Made by a program: the position numbers and the translations under genes
From: Streptomonospora sp. PA3
GTDB taxonomy: Bacteria; Actinomycetota; Actinomycetes; Streptosporangiales; Streptosporangiaceae
DNA length: 64,000 nucleotides
Reading direction: 5' to 3'
NCBI RefSeq assembly: GCF_009728995.1
Contig: NZ_VTZW01000007.1
Coordinates: 1 to 64,000, forward strand
The notes under the pieces: generated by a model
What the model was told of the DNA's origin: nothing
Databases searched by the model: none
What the model saw: the letters and a program-made list of their open reading frames with translations, nothing else
In this document: positions 43,262 through 53,387 of the stretch, piece after piece
Layout: the number at the start of each line of letters is the position of its first letter
Numbering within the stretch: position 1 is the stretch's first letter

Positions 43262-43519
43262 ACCCGCAGCGTAGGCCGTGGCGGCGGCGGGAGCGACGCG
43301 GCCCCCGGCCGCAGCGGCCCCAGGACAAGGGGTAATCTACGATGTAAAGGCGGCTGTGTACGGTGCTCCACCCCCTAGACTGAACCCCCGTCGGTCCGGC
43401 GACCGCGAAGCTCCCCGACCTGGCGTGCGGCGCCGATACGGCCGCGACCGCCGGCGGAGTGGTTACGATCGCAGGGATCGAGCCACCCATCGACACTGCG
43501 GGAATGCGGAGGTACGGAC

Positions 43520-45316
<1,797 letters not shown>

Positions 45317-45318
45317 GG

Positions 45319-45354
45319 GGCCGCGCGGCGGGGCGGCCGCCCCGCCGCGCGGCC
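45319..45354. terminator. Bidirectional terminator between the kinase and MerR genes
   Basis: Perfect 16-bp stem (GGCCGCGCGGCGGGGC) around GGCC, two bases after the kinase stop and 42 bases before the MerR stop. Confidence 0.9.
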
Positions 45355-45395
45355 GCCCCGCACCGGCCGTCCTCCGGCGGCCGCGCGCCCCGCCG

Positions 45396-46346
45396 CTACG
45401 CGGACTCCGCGCTCGCGCGCAGGGCCGCGATGAACCACTCCCAGTCGGGCACGCGCGGCTCGAAGGCCGGCCACTCGTTGATCACCGCGACCAGTTGCCA
45501 GTAGCGCTCGACCCGGCGGTCGGTGAAGAGCTCGTACTCCTCGGCAAGGCGGCGGCGCTCGGCCGGGGTGTCGGGGCGCCCGTCCCGCAGCGCCGGCCCC
45601 GCCAGTTCCTCCACGACGGAACGGGCCTCGGGCGAATCGGGTGCGACCCCGGCGGCGCGCAGCGGGGCCACGGCCTCGGTGGCCCGGCAGCCCAGCTCGC
45701 TGTCGGGACGCTGGTAGGTGCCCTCGGCGCGGCTGCGCTCCTGGGCCAGCGACATCGCGCGGACCCGGTCGCGGAAGCCGGGGTCCTGGACCAGTCCGGC
45801 CAGCTCGACCCAGGCGTCCACCTGGGCGGGGCTGGGCTCGTCGGGCAGGTCCACCCGGACCGAGCGCATCCTGGCGACGAAGTCCTCGTCCAGGTCGAGG
45901 CCGCCGAAGACGGCGTCGTGGTAGTCGTCGATGATGCGCTGCCGCTCCTCGGCGGACAGGCGGGCGAGGTCGCTCATGAGCGTGATCTCCCGTTCGGTCG
46001 GTGTCCGGTCGGCGACGGTGCTCAGCACCGCGCGGCGCAGCCGAAGCGTCCGGATCCGCTCGTCAAGGGCCCGCACGTGTGCGGCGGCGACCTCGCCGAG
46101 GTCGGCCTCGCGGTTCAGGACGGCCCGGATCGCGGCCAGGTCGATCCCGAGCTCGCGCAGGGTCCGTACCAGGTCCAGCCGGGCCGCGGCCTCGGCGTCG
46201 TAGAGCCGGTAGCCCGCGTCGCTGCGGGCCGTGGGCGGCACGATGCCCTCGTCGGCGTAGAACCGGATGGCCTTGACGCTCAGTCCGGTGCGTCGGGCCA
46301 GCTCACCGATGGTGTGCAGGCCGTGCTGCGTGTTCATGCCGACCAT
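45396..46346 (-). CDS. MerR-family transcriptional regulator with long effector domain (316 aa)
   Basis: N-terminal winged helix HTIGELARRTGLSVKAIRFYADEGIVPPTARSDAGYRLYDAEAAARLDLVRTLRELGIDLAAI is a complete MerR DNA-binding domain. A dimerisation helix and a long C-terminal domain (about 130-316, acidic, with FVARMRSVRVDLPDEPSPAQVDAWVELA) follow, as in multidrug- or stress-related MerR proteins of actinobacteria. The ATG at 46346 has GGGGAG 9 bases away; ATG 46337 is a weaker alternative. The WYL gene lies behind it in the same direction. Confidence 0.9.
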   Translation of the reverse strand: MVGMNTQHGLHTIGELARRTGLSVKAIRFYADEGIVPPTARSDAGYRLYDAEAAARLDLVRTLRELGIDLAAIRAVLNREADLGEVAAAHVRALDERIRTLRLRRAVLSTVADRTPTEREITLMSDLARLSAEERQRIIDDYHDAVFGGLDLDEDFVARMRSVRVDLPDEPSPAQVDAWVELAGLVQDPGFRDRVRAMSLAQERSRAEGTYQRPDSELGCRATEAVAPLRAAGVAPDSPEARSVVEELAGPALRDGRPDTPAERRRLAEEYELFTDRRVERYWQLVAVINEWPAFEPRVPDWEWFIAALRASAESA

Positions 46347-46424
46347 CGTGGAGTCTCCCCTGACAGGAGGGTCAAACCGCTTTTCGCGAGGGTCGCGCCG
46401 GAGGCGGCGCGCTCGCGCGGGGTG

Positions 46425-47423
46425 TCACCGGGCATACAGCGCGGCACCCTCACGCAGATGGCGGGCCAGGGCCGCGCGCAGCTCCGCGGGCTCCAGCACC
46501 TCGATCTCGGGACCGTAGGCGGCGAACTCCGTGGTCGCCACGGGCACCGACTCCACCCGCAGCTCGGTCTCGCACCAGCCGTCCGCGCCGGGCTCCAGCC
46601 CTTCGGCGCCGGCTGCGGTGATGGGGGAGGACAGGGCGCGGATCAGGTCCAGGCCGCGGCGGGTGAGCCGCACTCGGGCGCGCATCCGGTGCCTGCTCTG
46701 CTCGAACTCCCGCGACCATTCCGCCCACGACGCCGCCAGGTCGAACCCATCGGGACGCTCGAAGACCTCCTCGCGCACGTGCAGGTCGCACACCCGCGAG
46801 ACGCGGAAGGTGCGGGGGGCCTCGGCGGCCGCGCCGCCCGGGCGGCCCGCCTCGGGGTGCGGGCGCGCCAGGAAGTACCACGTGCCGCCCTTGAGCACGA
46901 CGCCCAGCGGGTCGAGCCGCCGCCGCACCTCTGCGCCGTCCCACCGGCGGTAGGACACGTCGATCGTGCGCTGGTCCCATACCGCCGCGGCGACGGCGCT
47001 CAGCTGCGGGGTCTCCTCGGCCTCCCGCCACCAGCCGGGTGCGTCCAGGTGGAAGCGCGAGCGCACGCGCTCGGCGCGTTCGCGCAGCTCGGCGGGCAGG
47101 GCCGCGAGCAGCTTGAGGTCGGCCGCGGCCATCTCGGCGCCCAGCCCCAGCTGCGCGGCGGCGTCGGGCAGGCCGGCCAGGACCAGTGCGCCGGCCTCGC
47201 CGGAGGTCATGCCGGTCAACCGGGTCCGGTAGCCGGCCACCAGCCGATAGCCGCCTCCGGTGCCGCGGTCGGCGTACAGCGGGATCCCGGCCGCGCTCAG
47301 CGCCTCGACGTCGCGGTAGATCGTCCGTTCGGAGACGTCGAGGGCCGCGGCCAGCTCAGCCGCCGTCATCCGCCCGCGGTTCTGCAGCAGCAGCACCAGC
47401 GAGACCAGTCGGCTCGCACGCAT
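46425..47423 (-). CDS. WYL-domain transcriptional regulator, DeoR-type HTH (332 aa)
   Basis: N-terminal HTH (LVSLVLLLQNRGRMTAAELAAALDVSERTIYRDVEALSAAGIPLYADRGTGGGY) is the YafY/DeoR-like form. The middle (about 130-230) carries the WYL domain, here RWDGAEVRRRLDPLGVVLKGGTWYFLARP, thought to bind nucleic acid or small ligands. A C-terminal WCX-type extension ends the protein (EIEVLEPAELRAALARHLREGAALY). ATG 47423 starts MRASRLVSLV, as is usual for the family. Targets unknown. Confidence 0.92.
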   Translation of the reverse strand: MRASRLVSLVLLLQNRGRMTAAELAAALDVSERTIYRDVEALSAAGIPLYADRGTGGGYRLVAGYRTRLTGMTSGEAGALVLAGLPDAAAQLGLGAEMAAADLKLLAALPAELRERAERVRSRFHLDAPGWWREAEETPQLSAVAAAVWDQRTIDVSYRRWDGAEVRRRLDPLGVVLKGGTWYFLARPHPEAGRPGGAAAEAPRTFRVSRVCDLHVREEVFERPDGFDLAASWAEWSREFEQSRHRMRARVRLTRRGLDLIRALSSPITAAGAEGLEPGADGWCETELRVESVPVATTEFAAYGPEIEVLEPAELRAALARHLREGAALYAR

Positions 47424-47501
47424 GGACCCAGTATGCAGCGCCCCCGGCGGGCGGTTCCCGATCCCGCGGGCGGCGCCCCCGGGGCGCCCGGCCGGATCCG
47501 G

Positions 47502-48572
47502 TCAGCGGCCCAGCGCCTCCTGCATGGCGCTGTAGGCGGGCTTGGGCGCGTAGCCCTGGTCGAAGGGCAGGGCCGCGCCCCAGCCGGGGAACCAGGAGGG
47601 GATCCAGGAGTCCGCGTCGCCCACGCCCCAGACGGTGACGCCCTTGCAGCCGCTGACCGCCAGGCAGGTCTCCACGACCGTGCGGTAGTCGTCGGCCTGG
47701 GCGCGCAGCTCCTTCTCGCCGGCGGGCATGCCGATGCTGACGTCCAGCTCGGTGACGGTCACCTCCAGGCCGAGTTCGGTGAACCGGCGCATGTTCTCGG
47801 CCAGGTCCTCGGGTACACCGCCCACCCGGAAGTGGCTTTGGAAGCCGATGCCGTGCAGCGGGACGCCCGCGTCCAGCAGCGACTTCGCCAGTTCGTAGAG
47901 CGCGTCGCTCTTGGCGTTTCGGCCCTCGATGCCGAACTCGTTGATGTAGAGGCGCGCGTCCGGGTCGGCCTCGTGGGCGGTCTTGAGGGCTTCGGCGATG
48001 TAGTCCTCGCCGAGCGTCTTCAGCCACATGTTGGGGCGCAGCTCGCCGCCCTCGTCGCGGAAGGGCTCGTTGATCACGTCCCAGGCGTAGACGCGGCCGC
48101 GGTAGCGCTCCAGCACCGTGCGGATGTGCTCGCGCATGATCGACCGCAGCTCCTCGGGTCCGAAGCCGCCCTCGGTCAGCCATTTGGGGTTCTGGTTGTG
48201 CCAGAGCAGGGTGTGGCCGCGCATGCCCTGGTGGTGCTTGCGCGCGAACTCGACGAGGGCGTCGGCGTGCGACCAGTCGAAGACGCCGCGCTCGGGCTGC
48301 AGGGTGTCCCACTTCATCACGTTCTCGGCCGTCAGCGTTCCGTACTGGTCGGCGAGCATCGTGCGGTAGGCGCGGTTCTTCTCCAGCACGAAGGGGTTGG
48401 CCGCGGCGCCGATCCGGATGCCCTGCCGGGCGCCGAGCTCGCGCAGCGGGACCCCGTCAGGGTGGGGCTGTGCGGCCGCGGCCTGCCCCCCGGCCACGGC
48501 CGGCGCCGTGAAGAGCAGGAGGCTGCCGCCGATCGCCAGAAGGCGCAGGCGTGTGGAGCGTGGAGTGACCAT
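47502..48572 (-). CDS. GH10 endo-1,4-beta-xylanase, secreted (356 aa)
   Basis: Extracellular xylanase. Signal peptide (1-34, LLAIGGSLLLFTAPAVAGGQAAA), then a single GH10 barrel with no carbohydrate-binding module. Substrate and catalytic motifs: TAENVMKWDTLQPERGVFDW, HTLLWHNQNPKWL, acid/base Glu169 in WDVINEP, nucleophile Glu275 in VTELDVS, and VWGVGDADSW. Length is typical for a catalytic-domain-only GH10. The ATG at 48572 follows AAGAGGTCGCCCC; longer upstream reading crosses the divergent promoter. It is divergent from the LacI gene at 48778, its likely controller. Confidence 0.94.
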   Translation of the reverse strand: MVTPRSTRLRLLAIGGSLLLFTAPAVAGGQAAAAQPHPDGVPLRELGARQGIRIGAAANPFVLEKNRAYRTMLADQYGTLTAENVMKWDTLQPERGVFDWSHADALVEFARKHHQGMRGHTLLWHNQNPKWLTEGGFGPEELRSIMREHIRTVLERYRGRVYAWDVINEPFRDEGGELRPNMWLKTLGEDYIAEALKTAHEADPDARLYINEFGIEGRNAKSDALYELAKSLLDAGVPLHGIGFQSHFRVGGVPEDLAENMRRFTELGLEVTVTELDVSIGMPAGEKELRAQADDYRTVVETCLAVSGCKGVTVWGVGDADSWIPSWFPGWGAALPFDQGYAPKPAYSAMQEALGR

Positions 48573-48777
48573 GGGGCGACCTCTTCCCGGCGAATTCGCC
48601 GCTGACCTGCCGATTCCCGATGAACCTGTCGAATTCCGTGGTACCGCGCGCGGCGGCGCAGAGGGAGCCGACACGCGCGGTCGGCCCGTATCGGACCTCT
48701 CCGGAGGCATCGGTCCCCAGCCGGGTGACCTGGTAGGTTTCTGGTGCGGTGGCGCACTCGCAGGCGGGGGGAACCAG

Positions 48778-49821
48778 ATGGGGCGGCGCCCGACGATCGT
48801 CGACATCGCCAGGGCGGCAGGGGTATCCAAGGGCGCCGTCTCGTGTGCGCTGAACGGCCGCCCCGGCGTATCCGACACCACGCGCAGCCGCATCCTGCAG
48901 ATCGCCGGCCGGCTGGGCTGGGCGCCCAGCAGCGCCGCGCGCGCCCTCTCCGACGGCCGCGCAGGGGCGATCGGGATGATCATCGACCGGCCCGCGCCGG
49001 TGCTGGGCGTCGAGACCTTCTTCATGCGCTTCATCGCCGGCATTCAGGAGGAGCTCGCCGACGGCGACACGGCGCTGATGCTGCAGTCGGTCGACGAGAC
49101 CTCGCCGGAGCTGACCACCTACAAGCGCTGGTACGCCGAGCGCCGCGTGGACGGCGTGCTTGTGGTCGACCTGCGGCGCGACGACCCGCGGGTGGGCGCC
49201 CTGGCCGAGATCGGCCTTCCCGCGGTGGTCGTGGGCGGCCCCGAGGGCACCGGGGGCCTGCCGTGCGTGTGGGCCGACGACGGCGGTTGCATGCGCGCGG
49301 CGGTCGCGCACCTGGCGCGGCTGGGTCACCGGCGCATCGGCCGCGTGGCCGGTCCCGAGGCGTTGGTGCACACCGGCGTGCGCACCGGGGCGCTGGAGGA
49401 GTCGGCGCGCGAGCACGGCATGGCACCGCCCCGCACCGTCCACACCGACTACACCGGCGACGGCGGGGCCCGGGCCACGCGCGAGCTGCTGGCCGGCGCC
49501 GAGCCGCCGACCGCGCTGGTCTACGACAACGACCTGATGGCGGCGGCGGGGCTCGGTGTGGCCCAGGAACTGGGGATCGCGGTGCCGGACCGGCTGTCCG
49601 TCATCGCCTGGGACGACTCGCCGCTGTGCCAGGTGGTGCGGCCCGCGCTGACGGCGATCCGCCGCGACCTGCACGAGCACGGCCGCCTGGCGGCCTCGCT
49701 CCTGCTGGAGGCGGTGGCCGGCGGCGCCGCCCGGCAGGTGCCGGCCCCGCTCGGCGAGCTCGTCGCCCGCGGCAGCACGGCGCGGGCGACGAGCGACCGG
49801 CGGCCGACGACCGGCGACTGA
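48778..49821 (+). CDS. LacI-family transcriptional regulator (347 aa)
   Basis: N-terminal LacI HTH TIVDIARAAGVSKGAVSCALNGRPGVSDTTRSRI with hinge helix APSSAARALSDGRAG. The periplasmic-binding-like effector domain spans about 65-335 (GAIGMIIDRP, DGVLVVDLRRDDPRV, HRRIGRVAGPE, PTALVYDNDLMAAAGLGVAQELG, LSVIAWDDSPLCQVVRPALTAI). The unusual KGAVSCALN recognition helix (instead of VSTVSRVLN) suggests an operator unlike that of CelR. ATG 48778 follows GGGGGGAACCAG. It shares a 205-base divergent region with the xylanase gene, so control of xylanase in response to xylo-oligosaccharides is likely. I found no long palindrome there, only GCCGAC-N7-GTCGGC at 48667-48685. Confidence 0.92.
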   Translation: MGRRPTIVDIARAAGVSKGAVSCALNGRPGVSDTTRSRILQIAGRLGWAPSSAARALSDGRAGAIGMIIDRPAPVLGVETFFMRFIAGIQEELADGDTALMLQSVDETSPELTTYKRWYAERRVDGVLVVDLRRDDPRVGALAEIGLPAVVVGGPEGTGGLPCVWADDGGCMRAAVAHLARLGHRRIGRVAGPEALVHTGVRTGALEESAREHGMAPPRTVHTDYTGDGGARATRELLAGAEPPTALVYDNDLMAAAGLGVAQELGIAVPDRLSVIAWDDSPLCQVVRPALTAIRRDLHEHGRLAASLLLEAVAGGAARQVPAPLGELVARGSTARATSDRRPTTGD

Positions 49822-49934
49822 CACAGCCGGGCGTCGCTGGGTGCCGCCGCCGGGCGACCCACGGTTCACCGCGGTGATTCCAGCGTGCTGACGTGCGGTT
49901 TTTGATTTTCGGACTAATTTCGATATGTGATCTC

Positions 49935-49987
49935 TTGGTGCCACATGGCGACCGTGTTACATTCGTCACTGCATGGGAGCGCTCCCA
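49935..49987 (+). promoter_or_regulatory. Promoter with CelR/CebR operator (orphan)
   Basis: TTGGTG (about 49935-49940), 17 bases, TACATT, then the perfect 14-base palindrome TGGGAGCGCTCCCA at 49974-49987. That sequence is the known operator of CelR (Thermobifida fusca) and CebR (Streptomyces), which repress cellulase genes until cellobiose binds. Here it points at 50.0-50.8 kb, where no intact gene is recognised. Confidence 0.85.
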
Positions 49988-50801
49988 ATCAGCGCTCAGG
50001 TGGCCGTAACCCGGACGTGTACGACCCGAAGGGAGAAGACCCCGTGGGCCGACCCCCGCGTCGACGCAGCCGCACGGCTCCTCCGCCCTCCGCGGCGGGA
50101 GCGGGATCCGCCACCGCCTGCACCGCAGCGCCCGCTGTCGAGGGCGTTGCGCTCCGCCCGGCCTGAGCCGCACCGCCGACCGGCTGCCGACCCCAGGCAC
50201 CGGCCGCACCCCTGATCCGCGACCGGACGCGGCCCACCCGCGGGCCGGCCCGGCACCCCCGGCTACCGACCGACGACTGCGAGGAACCGCCATGACCGAC
50301 CCGAGCCGCGCTCCGCGCCGCCGAAGGGACCGCAGCGCTCCCCGCGCGGCGGCTCCGGGCGGGGAGCGGGGCGCCAACCACCGCGCCGTGCGCCGCGGCG
50401 CCGGTGCGGCGGGTCGGGCGGCACTCCTGCGCACCACCGCCGCCAATTCCGCGCCTGCCCACCGCGCGTGCGGGGGCAACGGTGCGCGGTACGGGCGCCG
50501 GCCCGCGCGCCGCCGCCCCACCCCGCCGCCGGCAGGCGGTTCCGGGCGGGTCCCCTGCGCCCGGAACCGCCTGTGCCCCCGCGCCTCGTCGCCCGCCGCA
50601 GACCCGCTGCGGGGCGCGGCGCAAGCGGCGACCGACGCCCTGGGGCGTCACCCCGATCCCTGGGACCGGCCGCATCCATATCACTGCGGCCTCGTGCGGC
50701 CGGTTCCAGGCCTGTACCGCCGGACGGAGGAGCCCGCGGCGCCGCCGCGGGGCGGACTTTCCCGGAAACGGCGCCTTTCTGCCCCTTAAAGGCGCCGCTG
50801 C
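49988..50801 (+). other. CelR/CebR-controlled interval without a recognisable gene
   Basis: Starts behind the operator. GTG 50044 has a good site (AAGGGAGAAGACCCC) but gives only about 40 residues (VGRPPRRRSRTAPPPSAAG..., ending in TGA at 50164-50166), with a basic start like a signal peptide but no hydrophobic core. A second frame from ATG 50292 (site GAGGAACCGCC) encodes 165 Arg/Pro/Ala-rich residues with weak codon bias. Neither resembles a known family. It may be a decayed secreted-enzyme gene or a long non-coding transcript ending at the 50802-50838 terminator. Confidence 0.45.
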
Positions 50802-50838
50802 GACGGGGGGCGGGACGGCTGCGGTCCCGCCCCCCGTC
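50802..50838. terminator. Bidirectional terminator before the bxlR-like gene end
   Basis: Perfect 15-bp stem (GACGGGGGGCGGGAC) around a 7-base loop, 60 bases beyond the stop of the minus-strand LacI gene. It would also stop the plus-strand transcript from the orphan CelR promoter. Confidence 0.88.
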
Positions 50839-50898
50839 CGTGTTCGGGGCGTTCCCGCCGCGGGGGCACCCGCGGGGCCCCGCCCGGCCGCCGCCTGC

Positions 50899-51948
50899 TC
50901 AGCGGTGCCGCGGCGGGGCCGTACTGTGGCGGACGACCAGGTTGGTGGCAAGGTCCAGGCGCAGGTTGGGCGGCTGCTGGCCGCGACTGAGCATGAGCGC
51001 CAGCCGGGTGGCCTCCTCGGCCATCTCGGTCAGCGGCTGGCGCACCGTCGTCAGGGGCGGACCCACCCAGCGGGCCACGGGCAGGTCGTCGTAGCCCACA
51101 ACGCTGAGGTCCTCGGGGATGCGCACCCCCAGCTCCCGCGCCGCCTCGTACAGGCCCATCGCCTGCAGGTCGCTGCCCGCGAAGATCGCGGTCGGCGGGT
51201 CGGGCGAGGTGAGCAGGTCGCGGCCGTGGCCGTGCCCGCCCTCGATGTGGAAGTCGCCCGAGCGGATCAGGCCGGTGTCGATCGGGAGCCCGGCGGAGTC
51301 CAGCGCCGAGCGGTAGCCGTCGATGCGCGCGCGGCTGCACAGCACGTCGGTGGGGCCGCCGATCACGGCGATGCGCCGGTGGCCGAGCTCGATGAGGTGG
51401 CGGGTGGCCACCAGGCCGCCGTTCCAGTTGGCCGAGCCGATGGAGGGGACGTCCTCGTCGGTGTCCCCGGTCGGGTCGACCACCACGAACGGGATGCTGC
51501 GCGCGGTCAGCCGCGCCCGCTGATCGGGGGCCAGGTCGGAGAAGACGAGGATCGCGGCCGTGGACTGGCGGCCCAGGACGGCCTCCACCCAGGCATCGCG
51601 CGGCGTCTGCTCGCCGCCGGACTCCGAGAGCACGACGCTGAGCCCTTCGGCGCGGGCGATGCGTTCGACTCCGCGGATGACCTCTATCGCCCATGCGCTG
51701 TCGAGCTCGTGGAAGACGAGGTCGATCGTCGGAGAGCGCCCGGCGCCGGGTCCGCGGCGCCGGCGGTAGCCGTGCCGGTGGATCAGCTCCTCGACGCGCG
51801 CGCGGGTTTCGGGCGCGACGTCGGCGCGTCCGTTGAGGACCTTGGAGACCGTCGGCACGGACACCCCTGCGGCCTCCGCAATTTTCGAGATCGTGACGGG
51901 TTCGGATCCGGCGGGGCCCTGGGGTATCGGTGCGGGTTCTGCTGTCAC
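50899..51948 (-). CDS. LacI-family regulator of the xylobiose operon, BxlR-like (349 aa)
   Basis: Repressor divergent from the sugar ABC operon. HTH VTISKIAEAAGVSVPTVSKVLNGRADVAPETRARV, then a sugar-binding domain (TIDLVFHELDSAWAIEVIRGVER, AAILVFSDLA, GGLVATRHLIELGHRRIAVIGGP, PTAIFAGSDLQAMGLYEAARELG, LSVVGYDDLPVARWVGPPLTTVRQPL). The start is uncertain: GTG 51948 has no clear ribosome site, but alternatives upstream are implausible. Position and gene order match bxlR-bxlEFG-bxlA of Streptomyces thermoviolaceus. Confidence 0.9.
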   Translation of the reverse strand: MTAEPAPIPQGPAGSEPVTISKIAEAAGVSVPTVSKVLNGRADVAPETRARVEELIHRHGYRRRRGPGAGRSPTIDLVFHELDSAWAIEVIRGVERIARAEGLSVVLSESGGEQTPRDAWVEAVLGRQSTAAILVFSDLAPDQRARLTARSIPFVVVDPTGDTDEDVPSIGSANWNGGLVATRHLIELGHRRIAVIGGPTDVLCSRARIDGYRSALDSAGLPIDTGLIRSGDFHIEGGHGHGRDLLTSPDPPTAIFAGSDLQAMGLYEAARELGVRIPEDLSVVGYDDLPVARWVGPPLTTVRQPLTEMAEEATRLALMLSRGQQPPNLRLDLATNLVVRHSTAPPRHR

Positions 51949-52017
51949 AAGGTCGCATTTTACTGGGAGTCCTCCCGAGGCGACGCAGGGGGAGGGTGAC
52001 GAACTTCTCGTGGAGTA

Positions 52018-52090
52018 TTGACGGCGTTTGTGGCAGCGCCGTAGATTCTGGCAGCACGCATTGCGATAACTTGTCCGATAGTTTCGATAA
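52018..52090 (+). promoter_or_regulatory. Promoter and repeat elements upstream of bxlE
   Basis: TTGACG (52018-52023), 18-base spacer, TAGATT (52042-52047). Downstream, three CGATA(A) motifs at 52064, 52076 and 52085 include AACT-N8-AGTT, a candidate operator for the divergent LacI protein. Confidence 0.55.
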
Positions 52091-52100
52091 GGACGTAGCC

Positions 52101-53387
52101 ATGAATCCCCACAGGGCCGGCGCCGCGGGCGCACTCGCGCTGCTCCTGTTCACCGCCACAGCTTGCGGAGGCTCCGGAACCGGAGGCTCCGGCGACGGCG
52201 AGATGAACATCGCGCTGCGCCAGGACTCGCTCGCGGTGGTGCAGGAGAACGCCGTCAAGCGGTTCAACGAGCAGAACGACGGCAGCAAGGCCGTGCTGAA
52301 CCAGATCGCCCCCGACGGTTACGAGGACAAGCTCCGGACCATGATGGGCTCCGGGCAGCAGGCTCCCGACATGTTCTTCAACTGGGGCGGAGGCAGCATC
52401 GAGCCCTACATCGAGCAGGAGATGCTCCTGCCGCTGGGCGCGACGCTGCAGGAGAACCCGGAGATGGAGGACGCCTTCATCCCCTCCATCATGGAGGCCG
52501 GCAAGGTCAACGACACCCAGTACGGCATCCCCCTGCGCGGGACGCAGCCGGTCATCCTCTTCTACAACGAGAAGGTCTTCGAGGAGGCCGGCGTCGAACC
52601 GCCGGAGACCTGGGGCGACGTCCAGGACCTCATCGACACGTTCAAGCAGGAGGGCGTGACCCCCTTCGCGCTGGGCGGGGCGACCCCCTGGACCGAGCTG
52701 ATGTGGGTGGAGTACCTGGTCGACCGCATCGGCGGACACGAGGTCTTCGAGCGCATCGCCAAGGGCGACTCCTCGGGCTGGAAGGACCCCGCGGTCCTGG
52801 AGTCCGCCCAGATCATCCAGGACCTGGTCGACGAAGGCGCATTCGGGCAGAACTTCGCCTCGGTGGGCTACGACGACGGCGCCGCATCGGCGCTGCTCGC
52901 CGAAGGCAAGGCGGCCATGCACCTGATGGGCTCCTGGGAGTACTCCACCCAGCTCGCCGACGCGCCCGAGTTCGCCAAGGAGGACCTGGGCTACGTCCCC
53001 TTCCCGCCGATGCCCGACGGTGAGGGCCACCCGCAGGCAGTGGTCGGCAACCCGACCAACTACTTCTCCATCGTCGACGACGGCGACACCGAGGCCGAGA
53101 CCGAGTTCCTGAAGCAGACCTACAGCGACGCCTACGTCAAGGACCTCGTCAAGAACGGCGAGATCCCGACCACCACCGGCGCCGAGGAGATGCTGGACGA
53201 GGCACCCAACCCCGACTTCGCCAAGTTCCAGTACGCGATGGTGCGCGACGCGCCCACCTTCCAGCTCTCCTGGGACCAGGCCCTGCCCCGTCCCCAGGCC
53301 GAGCCGATGGTGACCGAGATCGAGAAGCTGTTCAACAAGCAGGTCACCCCGCAGGAGTTCGTCGACAACCTGGCGGCCCTGCAGTGA
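52101..53387 (+). CDS. bxlE: Sugar ABC transporter substrate-binding lipoprotein, BxlE-like (428 aa)
   Basis: Extracytoplasmic oligosaccharide-binding protein of the MalE-like family. Signal peptide with lipobox-like TATACGG (Cys about 20). Motifs: AVKRFNEQNDGSKAVLNQIAPDGYEDKLRTMM, DMFFNWGGGSIEPYIEQ, YGIPLRGTQPVILFYNEKVFEEAGVEPPETW, and AMHLMGSWEYS. The ATG at 52101 follows AAGGACGTAGCC. By synteny with bxl operons the ligand is likely xylobiose or other short xylo-oligosaccharides; cello-oligosaccharides are an alternative. The start of permease 1 overlaps the stop. Confidence 0.88.
   Translation: MNPHRAGAAGALALLLFTATACGGSGTGGSGDGEMNIALRQDSLAVVQENAVKRFNEQNDGSKAVLNQIAPDGYEDKLRTMMGSGQQAPDMFFNWGGGSIEPYIEQEMLLPLGATLQENPEMEDAFIPSIMEAGKVNDTQYGIPLRGTQPVILFYNEKVFEEAGVEPPETWGDVQDLIDTFKQEGVTPFALGGATPWTELMWVEYLVDRIGGHEVFERIAKGDSSGWKDPAVLESAQIIQDLVDEGAFGQNFASVGYDDGAASALLAEGKAAMHLMGSWEYSTQLADAPEFAKEDLGYVPFPPMPDGEGHPQAVVGNPTNYFSIVDDGDTEAETEFLKQTYSDAYVKDLVKNGEIPTTTGAEEMLDEAPNPDFAKFQYAMVRDAPTFQLSWDQALPRPQAEPMVTEIEKLFNKQVTPQEFVDNLAALQ

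Noticed and set aside
45495-48605. 1036-codon plus-strand open frame
   Set aside because: Antisense shadow of the MerR, WYL and xylanase genes, which have recognisable folds and start sites.
50292-50789. 165-codon frame behind a fair ribosome site, possible secreted protein
   Set aside because: No signal peptide, no family motifs, Arg/Pro/Ala-rich composition and weaker third-position GC than real genes; kept only as part of an unexplained transcript.
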